A stretch of DNA of 64,000 nt from Serilophus lunatus (lineage: Eukaryota > Chordata > Aves > Passeriformes > Eurylaimidae): assembly GCA_013399895.1 (NCBI GenBank), contig VXBA01005705.1:124001-188000 (forward strand), in the 5' to 3' direction. The notes under the pieces are model-generated. The model made no database searches, was not told where the DNA came from, and saw only the letters and a program-made list of their open reading frames with translations. A program made the position numbers and the translations under genes. Below, in pieces: positions 46,336 through 59,636 of the stretch; position 1 is the stretch's first letter, and every line of letters begins with the position of its first letter.

Positions 46336-49300
46336 TCAAAAAGGCTAAAAGTTAAAGCAAAAAAGCTGAAGGCAGAGAAAAATATTCACATTTTTAAAAG
46401 GCTCTTGTTTTTTTAAGGTCATTTCTTGTCTTTTTTTTAATGTGGTTTTGGTTTTTTCCTCCTCTGGATTATGTAATATAAATTCATCCTTAGTTTTGCC
46501 ATTCTCAAGTGCTGATGTTAGCCCCATTCATGACAGTAAAGTGACACTTGTTAACAAAAATTGCACAGTGAGCAGTTCTTCATCTTTTGTTCCCATCATG
46601 TTGCTTTCCATCTGTTAGAAACATGTTCCAGAATCAAACTGCATGCCTTAAAACATTATCCTATATTGAACAGTGAGTCCATGATGTGAATGCTTACTGT
46701 TTCAATATATGTGTTACACACAACTTTCAAAATATTTTTTAAGTTGCTTATCAACATATTTTACTCCATTACATGAAGTAACATAGAACCATGTTCCTAA
46801 GAATTGCACGCTGAAAAACCAGCAGAAAGCCCCGAGCTGAAATGACTCATTTTCAAGTGTATTTAGGACAACAGCCTCCAAAAGAACCAACTGAATTTTC
46901 TGTTTATTTTGCATAGTGGCAGAGATCAACAAAAATTATCTTTGCTGTCTTTTTACCTGTGATTGTTTCCAAGAAAAAAAAAAAAGTGTAAGAGCAAAAC
47001 ACAATTTTCTGCTGAACTTGTAAGAAAGATACATTACTGAATTCCAGTTGCTCCCACTGGTAATTAGCTTTCTCTCTATAAAGTGCCAGGGAACAAAACT
47101 AAGAAATAAATTGCCATTGTGACTTAGAGTAGCTCCAATTAATATTTTTGGACAAATACAGTTTGAAGGTTAGAAAGAAGGTAAAGAGTGACTGTATTGT
47201 CTCATGTCGCACACTAAAATATATTTAATATGTATTTGTATTTTGCAGGGCTGGTTTAGAGACTTGGTATAGAAGAATTTCTAGTAGAGAGAAGCCACAG
47301 CGAGGCTTACGTGCTCAAGCAGTGCCTGGGCCTCAAAAACAAGGATGGCTCAGCCTTGAGCTAAGTCGAAGATGGAACTTAGAAAAATAATTAAACAAAA
47401 ATAGAAAGAGTAAGGTAAAAAAAAATGTAAACATAGGGGGTGTGCATATGCAAATGTATAACCAATTAATTATTAGTTGGGGCGCATGCTTTGTGTGTGG
47501 GAAAATGAACTATTATTTAAACTGCACCTTTTCTGCAATAAACGAGCATTTCACCATTACTTCTGTGAAGACTTATGACTTGACTCAGAACCGACCCCGA
47601 CTACAACTTGGAATCCAGCAGGCTTTTAGCATGCTGTCCTTACAGTCTGAGAAAACTTTTCAACCGGTTCACACTTAGTTTCACCTTTCTCCTGCATGTG
47701 TCAGAGTTATGTGTGGTATTCACTGCACTGTGTAAGCAGGATGGCTTGTACTAGCAGTGTTCCCTTTTGCACTTGCTACCGAAGCGGTGTTTTGGCCCAG
47801 GCAAAGCAGTTCTCGAATTAAAGTTTGTTTGTGGGTAAACTGTGTATTTAAGTATAAATCACCTCACTGTATGATGTTGGCTCATCTGCCAAATGCCCAT
47901 CTAAACCAGTAATCAGACATCGCATTCACTTGACATATATGAAAGCATTTATCAAAAAATGTATGTTAGCAAGTGTGCCAGAAACTTCTTTGTGGGAAAT
48001 GAGTTCTTTTTTTCTTCCTGACTCATATGTTGCTTATAGCCTCAAAAGTACAATAGCAGTAGTTCAGAAAGCAAATGGGAGCTTTGCTTTTCTTTATGAA
48101 CAGGCGATGAAAGATTTTAAGAGAAGAAAGGAGGCAGCCCATCTTAGAAGGATTTGAGTCAGACAGCTGCAGCAGCAAGCTTAACCAAAGGTGAGTTGAG
48201 AACCAGATATAAAGAGAACAATCACTACTTTTAGTTGGCTCTGATGCTGTCTACATCTGGTGTCAAACAAAAGATACTGGAACTGTGGAAAAGGAACGTG
48301 GCTCTGATTTACACCTGGTTTTATGTTTGCACTTGCACTTTGAGCTGAACGTTACCTGTGTCCATTTTGATTTCCTTCACAGAGAGCATCTTGTAAGCTC
48401 ATCTTTGCTGGGATCCTTGTTGATAAGGTGCATTTATTCACTGTCCCTGATGCCACGAAACTGAAGCAAAGGAAAACTTCAGTGTCACACAGAAAGATCA
48501 ATTTGAGTGAGTGGCTCCCTGTGGCATAAGTTTATGTTAGCAAAGTTGTTGCTTCCAGCCCTAGGAGACATCTCATGCCTGTTTAGCATTGCATTCACAT
48601 AATTGCTTTGAAAGTTTAATAAGATTAAACCTTTATTAACACAGCCATGTTTCTTTCATTTCACTCAAGCATATATGGTACTTTTTCTTTGGGGGATTAT
48701 CACATCTTTGGTTTGCTTGTATTTCGTACTTCAATATATGTATTTTTTCCAGTATAAGAAAACGCGTTGGATGGATGATCCTTTCTATATAGGAATCATA
48801 ATTTATTTGTAAGAGATGAGGTCATCTGGCAGCAAAGCATGTATGTTAGCCAAGAGAAGTGCAGTCTAATCTTTATTGCATAATCATGACTGGTTTTGAT
48901 TCTCGCTCTGTCTGTCTGCAGCCTTCTACTCATCAATTGGCAGTGTTAACACTTGGGTGTATGAATCATCATTGCTGTGTAGCATGCGATCACATCACAG
49001 ATGGGATCTCTAACCCTAATGTAATTCAAATAGTTAGAAATAACAACGATATTGGAATATTACATGAACGTTAAAAAGCATGTTTCACAGCACTGTTACA
49101 AGATGCAGTAAAATATTACTCATTTTACTGAGTAGTAAACCAATAGATAGTTAAATGCCTTGTCTGAGATGACAGGAAGACTGTGGATTATGTGGAGCAG
49201 CATCTAGGCCTCTTGACTCCAAATTTTGTACCATGATCACAAAATCAAAGTATTGACACCCTGCCAGGTCTCCCTCCAGCCACTTCAAGTTACTGAGAAC

Positions 49301-52300
49301 TGTGGTATCAGGAAGCATAACAGTTTGTATACATAGAGGACATAGTATATGCCCAGGGGACTGGGTATGATTTTGTTGATTTTTCTTTACCCTCATCTGT
49401 TCCTGCTTGGATATTCTGGGCCTAAAGAGTGAACAGTGGGTTTGCTATTTGCTGTGGACATGCTGGGTCCAAGCTGAATCAACTGGAGCTTTGAAAGTTC
49501 TATGAGGGTGAGATGAGGGCAATGAGTACCAAGAGTCTTTTTTCCCTCAGTGAGATGTTAGTCATCATCCTTCAAGACAGATAATGGGAGGTAACTTGAA
49601 GGACAACACTGAGACACGGGTTCTTAGAAACAAGTGCTGTGTCAAGCCTGCCAATTCTCAATTATTCTGTTTTTACCTTTGTATGAGCTTTAGCCTGTTA
49701 AGAGGTGCCACATTAAAGTCTGTGAAGCCTCAACTTCCATGTCAAGTTTAAAGAAAGACTGGTTTGGGGTCAGATTCAGCCAGTGTGTAATGAAAGGCAA
49801 CAGCTAATTTTCCGTAGTGCCACTAGTTTCCCAGAATTAAAGCTTTTGTTGTAAACACCCAGTTTCTCCCACCTTCTCTGATTTCTAGCCTGCAGGATTT
49901 CAAAAAACAATTCAGGATGTGACTGAAATGAGTTTTCAGAAATCTTTGGGAAAAATAATTCTGAGAAACATGAATGGATGCCTTTCTTCTCAGTGGGTAA
50001 CACTTCTGAACTTAACAAATGAAATAGTTTCCTTTTAGTTTGGAATATCATTGAGGAATTGGACTAAAGTGCCATCACAATTTCCCAGTTTGCCTAGGGG
50101 CTAAGTAACCCTGAAAAATGACAATTTTAAAATTGATAGAAAAAGTGACAGGAGCAGTAACAACTGCTCCACTTATATAACCACTTAGATCTAATAAAAA
50201 ATAAGGTGTTTGTAGGCTTGTCAAGAGAGCAGTAATACAATACAAACATATGAAAACAATAAATGAACAACATTTTCAGAGCTAATTTTCAGGCAAGACA
50301 GAATTTGCTAATTAAATTTACCAATGACATAAATTTGGAAGACAGTATCAAAACACAGAAGAACTGGAAGATCATAAGAAGTACTGCATAACCTTGAGGA
50401 CTGGAGTAATAAAAATCACAAAGTCATGCACTGAGTACTAAGGAAAAAAACCTGGTAGAAGAGAGGAGATTTGCAGAAACAGTAGAGGATCAGACAGAGG
50501 ATCTCAGAAATGCAATGTCTCTCCTAGAGTGCTCCTGCAGAATCTTCAGTCCAGCCTCTGAAAAGGGAAATTGAAGCCAAGTAGGACAGGGGAAAATGGA
50601 CTTCCAAATCAAATGAAAACTGAAACTGAAGGTCAGCAAAGGGAGAAAGATGTAATTTTTCTTCCAGAACTAAACATACCTTAAAAAGACAGAACCTGAA
50701 GCTTTTCTATGAGCTAGGGCTTAAAAGAAATCTTAGTTATAGAGGATTCTGCATCAGGGTTTGCCAAAGTCCTCACTCCAGATCAATCCCACAATCTTAA
50801 ACTGGTAAACTACCAATAACAAGAATAAAAAATGCTTAAAATTCCAACACACAGACTTATAATGAATCAATATCTTGTTAACACATCCTGATGGTTCTGA
50901 TGAAAAGAGAGTGTGGAGAAAAAAAAAATTAAACATACAGCCTTTTTCATGCTAAAGGATGCAATGCACTCAAAACCTACTTAAAAAATATTCAAAGCAT
51001 AATAATTATCTGCATGGATCCCCTTGGGTGAGGTATTCAGTAAGTATGTGTGAAAACCTGGTTCCCTCTCTTAGTGTTTACAATCTGAGATTAATCAAAT
51101 GAACTGATGTCAAGAGTCAGTAGACCATAACACTGCAAAAATTCTTCTAGAAATGTGACTGATGTCTTACCAGAGTTACCATAGCTTGTATGCAGACCAT
51201 GTTCAATAAAAATAGTAATTTTCCTTTTATAAGTTGTAATGGGGCCTCTGTTTGACAGTACCTATTTAGTTTTAGCTAACTCTAGTGTTTTTCAGCCAAG
51301 GGTCTGTCTTGGACTGATTCATCCCTACTTCCCCCTGAAATTTCGGCTACAGCTGTTCAGTCATTTCCCAATATGAAAAGAGAAAAATAATTTTGTTTTC
51401 AGTGTTAAAATATCTTAGAAGCTCAGATGTTTTTGTGGATTTTTGGTGGGTTTTTATTTTGTTTGTCTGTTTTTTGTTTAGTTTTGTTATTTTTGTGTAT
51501 TTATTTTTTGTTTGGCAAGAGAATGGACTATGTGTCAGGACTGTGCCTCTTCTGCCTGTGAAAATTGACCTAAATTTGGCCAAGCCAGAAGGCTTTAAAA
51601 AAGAATCTAATTTCTCATGTTCTGGGGAGATGTGTTGAACTTGAATAAAACAGTGGGTGGGAGAATGACAGAAACTGGATGAGAAGATGATGGGAGAGAG
51701 CAGACACAAACAGGAAACTTGGACTGGTCTTAGGAAGGTGTTGGATTTGGTGTGGGAGAGTAGAGAAAGATTTACCTAAACAGTCTGGTGTGTGTGGGGA
51801 CAAATATATTGGACAAACAAAACAGAAATGATGGATGTATGGGAATTGAGAAACTGAGACTGAGCAAGAGATATTCCCTATAGGACTGGATAGATTACTG
51901 CTCCACTGTCTGGTATATTATAAAAATAAGAAAGAAATACTGAGGTTGTATTATGATGAAAATCATAGAAAACTATAGAATAAAGTAATATTTTCTGTTC
52001 TCAGGTTTGGCCAGTTTACTGTGGATATGACTTTGGAACAAACATGAAATTAGGAGGAAAAAACAAATTGAGCTGCTGTTACTTTAAAAGATGGATTACT
52101 GACATATCCAGGAGATATCTAAATTATGGTTTTAACATTCATCATGGTAAGATCTGTATTTCAAAAGGAGATTCAACTTACTCAAGACTCAGATTATATA
52201 AACTTGGTGCACGGAGACAAATGACATCAACCTTCTCCTGAGCAAGTGTTGTTCCTTCTGTGAAACAAATGAGAAAGCAGAGATCTGTGGAAAAACATCA

Positions 52301-53089
52301 CCAACTCAGATAATTAAAATCCATTTTAAGTTATACAAAGGGCAATAATTAACATAATGCAGCTGAAGTTCACTTTGGCATTTTGCAGCCTTCAAATTCT
52401 TAGATTTGCAAATTTCATTAGTGTTCTTTTTAGCCTCCTTTTTGTGTGTTTAATTAATATTGTGTATTGTTTATATAGAGGTAGAGCTTGGAAGCCCTAG
52501 GCAAGAATTCTAAGGCATCGCAATCACAACACAGAATAGCTGTCAGAAGCCCAGATTCTTCAATTACTACTGACATAGACTACTTTTGAAAAGCTGTGAT
52601 ATATGAACTTTGTCTGGGAACATGAATAGCAGCGTGTAGTCCCTGACTTGCATATTTAAACCATGTCCTTTTCAGAACTGGAGATGTGTCATCTTTGTAC
52701 AATTTCTACTATCCTTTGTTATCACCTCAGGACTCTAAATTCTGTGCTGATAAAGATGGCTAGTAATAATTTGTAATACAAAACTTCCAAAATCCTTAAG
52801 CCTTGCTGGTGCATGTCAGAACTCTCCAGCTGGGTGTTGCAGGCTGAGTGCTGTTAGACAATAGAGATTGTCATTTTGTTTTGTTGTAAATGCTTGTGGT
52901 TTTGAAGACATCCATTCTTCTTCTTCCCACAGAGCTCAAAGTGATTTGGGCATGCAGTAGAGACTGTGAAAGTTTCTGGCTTCTATGCATTTCTTACAGT
53001 ATTAGGTAAGGTGTTTGGTTTTGTAACACATGAACCAGCTAAAACCATCTTCCCTGAAAACACTTCAACGCCTGTCACTTATCACCTCA

Positions 53090-53107
53090 GGCAGGCAGGC
53101 AGGCAGT
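53090..53107. repeat. (GGCA)n microsatellite
   Basis: Four to five GGCA units, the last imperfect. Confidence 0.75.
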
Positions 53108-55536
53108 CAGGGACAGTCTGTCTGTCTTGTTCTTCATCCAGCAGTCCCCACTGACCGAGCTGGGAGAATAGGGCTTTCTCAGGTCAGGGAACTTGTCTGA
53201 GGAGCTCACTCACTGTGGATGTTAGTCATCATTCTGTTCCAGCTTTCTTCAGGTCTCCAGGTGCAGATCTTGTAAGTCAGTACATTCTTTGGCAGCTGTG
53301 TCTCACTCTTTTTCTTTAAACTTACCTGGTATATTTAATACAGAGAGGTTATGTGATACAGTTAAGTTTCTGCAGTATCCCAGAAGCCTGGGTAAAAGAT
53401 TTAGTGAAAAGGAAAAAAAATAACAGTAGGCTAAATTTGTGGTGGTCCGCTTGCATAGAAGTCTGTAAACTTATACCTGGAATGACTGTGGCCTAATGAG
53501 TGTGGCAAACTTGTGACTGACAGGAGTATTTGGCTCAGGTTGCAGGCATGCAGATGAACTGCAGGATCAAAACTTTCCATTCCAATTGAAATAACAAGAA
53601 AAGTCATATCACATGCTCAGACAAACTTTGGTTTCATCAGCTGCCTCCTTCTGATCTGCAGTAAGTACCAGTGATCACACTTTAAATGAATACTTTGTTA
53701 TATAAGGGAGAAGTGCTAGTGGATGTTCCTAATGACGTCCCCTCTGCCACAGAAGGTGACACTGCAGCAAACAAAAATAGTGGGCATAGCTAGCAAAACT
53801 GCTCTCTTGCAAGCAAAGTGTAAATAACACTTAAACATTATGACTTCACTGCTATATAATGCTTTCTTTGGGATTGCATTGCAAGCAAAAAGGCAGATTA
53901 CTTTAAAGAAAACCCAAATCTCTGTGAAGTAGAGGTCTCAAGTGTGCTAGTTCTTTGTTGGCCATCCTGCAGAGCAACCAGCAGACTGCAGCTTAGTTAG
54001 TAAGCCTCCCGGGACCACTAATCTGGCCTTGGTGAAAGTGGAGGCTTTACAACAAATCTGGGAAGCTTAGAGGCAAGTGGAGATCAGGTAAAAAGTAAAA
54101 GGAGATAACCAAAATAGATAGTATCACAACAAGAATGCAAGTCTATTTTGTAAAATAACTGATTGTTTCCAAGGAAAATGAGATCTCTCAGGACTTCCAT
54201 GCAGTAGTTGTCGTGTTGCTACAAAAAATACTGCGTCCAACAGGCGAAAGTGAGGATTACAGAAAGAATGGTGACATAAACAGGTGAGGCCAAAATTCCC
54301 TATTTATTTGGAATTTTGCACGGTTGTGTCCTGTGAGCCCATTAAACTGATTGTTTTGTGCCATGTTATCTGTGTCATACAAACAGGTCATGAAGGAAAG
54401 ACTCATGGAAAATGTTCAGGTCAACAGCAAAAAGGGCAAACTATATCCTGATTTTGCCAAGTTCTGTCTGAGTTGACAACTAGCAGATGCTGGGGTGTTG
54501 TCATGGCCTGTGTGTAGGTTGTGCATGATTTTTGAGGCCTGTGTGATTTGGATATACTAAATTGTCTGTGCTTCACATGGTCTGCTGATAAGTCCTGGGC
54601 AAGTGCAAATTCTGTTCTATATACTGTCTCTAAGCCTACAAAAGATCATTTTTTCTAGTATTTTATGAAATAGATCAAGACTCAATTAGCTTGTTTGGGA
54701 AGTGGTTTGGAGAGTAGACTTAAAAGGGAAAACTCTCATTTCTCACACCGTACAAAGCAGTAACTTCAGCCGCATTTCTGCACACTCTGAACGCCTTCAA
54801 ATAACTGTGCTGTAAAAAAAAAGACAGACCTAGAAATCTAAAGAGGAGGAACACTTTGGAAATTGAGAGCTTCCTGTATAGTTTTTGAGGATTTGGGTTG
54901 CTTGCTGAGCTGATTTATTTTTTAAAAGTACATAGGGTTTTATATTTAAATTTATTTTCCTGTACTAAGTGGTCCTTAACCTGCTGTTGTTTTTGTGATC
55001 TTCATAGTCATCACATTACCTTACAGAGTTTGAGAAAGAAAACAAGGAAAAGATATAGCCACTGGCAATATCTGATCTGAATTGTAGCATCCTGTTTACT
55101 TCTTTTTCATGTTTCCACACAAATCTTCTGTTCTGCAATTACTTATTAAGCCTGAGGACTGTCTGCTGAAGGAAACTTACCTTCTGCAGTAGGAAGGAGC
55201 CACATGTAGCTCCTACCTAGGGTAACAATAGCTTAAGTGGATTTGCCAGTAGTGTGAATATAGTAGCATACACTCTGAAGATAGTTTCTATATGTCCACA
55301 TGGTGCAGAACAAAACGGAGATTATGAAGAGAGATGAACTCCTGGTATCCTGCTCCCTGGCATAACATGAATGACTATGAAGGATACTGAACAGAGGAGG
55401 ATAAGGCCCACTCACCTTATTAAGTCTTTTTCCTGGGTATATTTACAATGCCTGTTTGTTAAAGAGATTAGTCATGTATCTGCAATGTTGGATTGGTTTT
55501 CCTCCATTTGTACATAAGGATGTGCTGCTCTCGGTC

Positions 55537-55554
55537 AAAATAAATAAATAAATG
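55537..55554. repeat. (AAAT)n microsatellite
   Basis: Four AAAT units in an intergenic stretch. Confidence 0.8.
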
Positions 55555-57184
55555 GAATAACTCCTGTTGTTTTTCGGTACTAGTGGGTGGTTTGCACGTG
55601 TGTTTTTGTGTCATGATGGAGCTGTGAGTTCAGGCTTGGCAAACTACTATTCCATCATTTAAGTTGGAAATTATTACTCACACATAGTGTTACAGTGCTA
55701 CCTCAAAACCATTGCCCTACCATTGGGAGTACTGATAAAAACATTGAGTAGAAGACTTGATCTTGGTCTGTATAAGGCATGTGGTTCAGGTATGATTTTC
55801 ATTTATGGGCACTTAATGGGATTTTAATGACTGTATGGCCTAGGCTGGATGCATGTTTTGTCTTCGTTTTTAAATCTGAAGTGCATCAGCCAGAGATTGT
55901 GGCATCCCTGGTGACTATGCAGGGTATACACAAACTAAGAGCAGAAAGGCTGATTCCTGTCTTTTTCTATTAATTGAGACAACACAATGAAAAATTAGGA
56001 TGATTAATAAAATAAGCAGCATTTCCAGCATAGCAACTGTTTCTTTGTGGCTGAGCATGAAGCCATCATCCCTAGCCTAAATTTTATTAGAGAGGCTGCA
56101 GTCCTATTCTTACGGATCTTGTGAAGGTCTTCTTGCCACAGGACAGCATAGGAGAAAACATCACTGTGCTTGAGGGAGTTCCAGCCCGATGAATAGCAAA
56201 CGGTGATCCCTGGCAGACTGTCTGTCCCCACTGCTCCAGATACACAACTATGCCCTGCCTGAGGGCTTTCAGTGAAGCTGGAGATGCTGAAGCTCCTAGA
56301 GAGAAATTTCTTTGATCCATTTGAACAAGTAAATGTGAGCACCATCCCACTGAGATTATTTTTCTGTGACTGTAACTTATTAAATTTGTTTATTACAGTG
56401 GTGTACTCTGGCAGGAATATCTAAGGATCTATTTTTTAAGTATTGAGTTTAGGTGTGTAGGTTCAGAAGCATGGCCCTTCAAAATCACCAGCCCAAGTGA
56501 TTTCTTCATTGCTGGCAAAGCTTCTTGCCCTCTGTATTTTTCTTGGCAAGCAGTTCAGCTCCTCTAATGCTCTTAATTCCACCCAGGATCCCCAGAGTAG
56601 GCATTCCTTTGTCTGCATCCACTGAGGGTTGTGGTCTGGATGCTGTGCTTCAGGCACACCTGCCTCACAGGGAACAGCACTGACCTGAACACACATCACA
56701 GCACCCACAGCTACCTTCATCAGGAAACAAGTAAATAAATAACTGTAGCATTGCAGGTAAGTAGTCAAGAGAGCTTGGACCAAGACTAGATCTCCCTTTC
56801 CATGCGCTAACCCTCAGGCTCCTTCTTTTTGGTATAGTAATTTCTATATAGTTTGTTGCACTGTGATAAAATTCCTGTAGAATTTTCCCAGTCCTTATTT
56901 CCTTGAGCACTTTCATGATTATTCACAAGTCTACTTTAATCTTCGCTTCAGGCATTGCTGGGTAAGTATTGCTATAGCAGTTTAAGATGTGACTGCTTGT
57001 ACTGTCCCTCTGGTGTGGGCTATTCCTTCACAACACAGCTGTCAGAACAAACAGGTGCTGAGGCTTTCACCTGACGACAAAGCCAAACTAGTAGATAGCT
57101 GGTAAAGATGCACCTGAGTTAAGACAATTCCATAGGAGAGAAGCAGGCAAAATGCAGTCACACATTTCCTTCTGCTGACTTTGC

Positions 57185-58053
57185 TGGAGGGACTGAGTGC
57201 ACCCTCAGCAAGTTTCCAGATGACGCAAAGCTGTGTGGTCCAATTGACATGTCTGAAGGACCTGGAAAAGTTTGAGGAGTGGCTTGAGGCCTGTGGGAAC
57301 TTCATGAGGTTCAACAAGGCCAAGTGCAAAGTGCTGCACATGGATTGGGGCAGCTCCTGGATGAAGAGATTGAGAGCAGCCCTGTGAAGAAGGACGTGGG
57401 GCACTGGTGGATAAGAGGCTGGACGTGAGTCAGCAATGTGTGCTCACAGCCCCGAAAGCCAATCGTATCATGGGCCACATGGAAAGCAACATGGCCAGCA
57501 GGTCGGGGAGGTGATTCTGCCCCTCTGCTCTGGTCTTGTGTGACCCCATCCTGGGCTGCTGCATCCAGCTCTGGGGTCCTCAGTACAAAGAAGATGTGGA
57601 TCTGTAGGAGTGAGTCCAGAGTTGTACCACAAAAATTGTCAGAAGGCTGGAGCACATCTGCTATGGAAACAGGCTGAGAGAGTTGGGGGTGTTGAACCTC
57701 AAGAAAAGAAGGTTCTGGGTAGACCTTCCAGTCTCCTAAAAGAGGCAACTTTCAGTACCTAAAGGGGCTCCAAGAGAGCTGGAGAGAGATTTTTGACAGA
57801 GGCATGGAGTGACAGTACAAGAGGGAATGGCTTTAAACTGAAAGAGGCTGCATTTAGATTAGATGTTAGGAGGAAATTCTTTCCTGTAAGAGTGGTGAGG
57901 CAGCAGCTGTGGCTGCCCCATCCCTGAAAGTGTTCAAGGCCAGGCTGGATGGGGCCTTGAGCAAACTGGTCTAGTGGAAAGTGTCCCTGCCCATAGTAGG
58001 GTGGTTGGAACTAGATGATCTTACAGGTACTTCCAAAACAAACCATTCTATGG
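57185..58053 (+). mobile_element. CR1 LINE, longer 3' fragment with reverse-transcriptase tail, plus sense
   Basis: The 870-bp copy includes the end of ORF2. The frame at 57181-57387 reads LEKFEEWLEACGNFMRFNKA and then KCKVLHM, the typical end of the CR1 reverse transcriptase. It then has the untranslated tail GGCTGCCCCATCCCTGAAAG and the end AAACCATTCTATG. Frames are interrupted, so it is a dead copy. Confidence 0.92.
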
Positions 58054-59295
58054 GAGCTCCAGCCTGAGGTGACAGCTAACAGCCGCAGAATGGAAATGTC
58101 TTAAACTGATGCAGCTGTTGCTAAGTGACTGAGCCAAACTTAGCATTTTAATTTAGCAAATTTCACACATTAATATAGTATACAGGTGTTAATTTATTAC
58201 ATTAACTATAAATATATTTACGTTACATTTTTCCACTTTGCATTTGAGACTGCCTGGCAATAGTAGGAGGAAATAAATTTGAAACCCTAATATTGCCTGG
58301 TTTCACCATTCTTTCCTAGCTGATCTTGGGGTATGGTTTGTACCTTGCCATCTGATTCCTTAATTGCAGTTTGTAATGAAGAAAACCATGTAATACTTGA
58401 ACTGCAAGCTAGCCTCTGTTAGAAACAAATGAAATAATTATTTGGAAAACCAATCAGGAAGAATTCAAATCTTCCTTGGTGACATGCCTGCTTTAGTTGT
58501 ACAGCTTGCTTCCTTCTAGATCGCAAGCATCAGCGTTAAGATTAGCCCAGCACTTACTTGGCATTTCATCATTAGAATGAGTACTGCTGCATTTGTGATA
58601 CTGCTCCTCTGCCAACGTCAAAAGGATTTAGGCATAGCAGCCCTCATATCCTCGTGTTGAAACATGGTTGGCCCTGAAACAGCATGTTAAAACAAGAGCT
58701 AACAGTTTGATGCACGGCTGAGAATTCAGAGACTGATAGAGATACCTTGCAACTGGATACCCTTGAGAATAAAAGAGCTGAACTGAAAGAGATTAAGCAG
58801 TTCTTTGTACATTCTCCCCTGTGAAGTGTAAAGAACTGAGAGCTTCATTGTTTTGTAACCACGTAAAAATTAAAGGGGAAAAACAATTACTTCAGCATGG
58901 TCTTCTCGAATATGGTTTTATTAAAAATGTGCTCTTCCCAGAAATCTAGGCATACAGGCAAAAATAAGAAATGCCCAAAACACAGATTTCACAACAGAGC
59001 ATTGTCCACCATGGAACTTAAACGTTCCCAGACCCAATTCCCCATCAGCAAGTAGCTTTCCCACCCTGATTCAAACACAGTCTTCACACATCAGCAATTG
59101 ACTCACTTTCTGCACTGTTTTTTGAAAAGTATTTACCTTGGGCCTCTAGGCCCTTTTTCTCTATACAGCCATTTACATCTTCCTCTCTGAGTGGGATAAA
59201 GGCCACCGTCAACAGAGAATAAGTCTCAGCATCATGTTTTTCTGCAGGGCGGCTCTCTGCTATCACACAGCATTTGGACAGATGCTGCCAATCTG

Positions 59296-59303
59296 ATGCA
59301 AAT
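59296..59303 (+). promoter_or_regulatory. octamer (POU) motif
   Basis: Perfect ATGCAAAT. Motif match only. Confidence 0.35.
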
Positions 59304-59590
59304 GGCAATATTAAATGTTTCTTCCCTATAGTTCACCCGCCTGCTGAAGATTACTTCTCTGTATGACTGCAGAGCCAGGTCTCTTCCATCGAGTTTATAT
59401 TTGCTGCAATTGGAAGCATTCAGAGGCAGCTTAAAGGATTGATCTAGTCTGAGAGCAGAACTAGGAGGTTGGTGCTTCTGAATTCAGAAAGGCATTATTA
59501 CAGCAGTTTTGCTGCACAGCCTGAGGCTACATGTTGAGCTTTTAACTCATTTTTCCCATAAAAAATACAACTTATAGGATGGTTTGGTGA

Positions 59591-59636
59591 TTAATTTATG
59601 CTAATTAAGTTAATTACTTGGTAAGAATTTAATAAT
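59591..59636. promoter_or_regulatory. homeodomain/POU motif cluster
   Basis: TTAATTTATGCTAATTAAGT followed by TAATTACTTGG and TTTAATAATT. This holds ATGCTAAT (octamer variant) and two TAATTA-type homeodomain cores within 46 bp. Such clusters are frequent in enhancers but also arise in AT-rich DNA. Confidence 0.35.

Larger units (their letters stand above)
46336..57184. other. intergenic, no gene recognised
   Basis: About 10.8 kb of AT-rich sequence without a recognisable exon or CR1 tail. It has simple runs: poly-T/GTTT at 51440-51510, (GGCA)n at 53090-53107 and (AAAT)n at 55537-55554. The synteny known elsewhere would put PAK1 further right, so distal regulatory DNA of PAK1 or AQP11 is possible but not shown. 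Confidence 0.6.

Noticed and set aside
57181..57748. ORFs of 68-145 codons on both strands
   Set aside because: They lie within a truncated CR1 copy, not a host gene.
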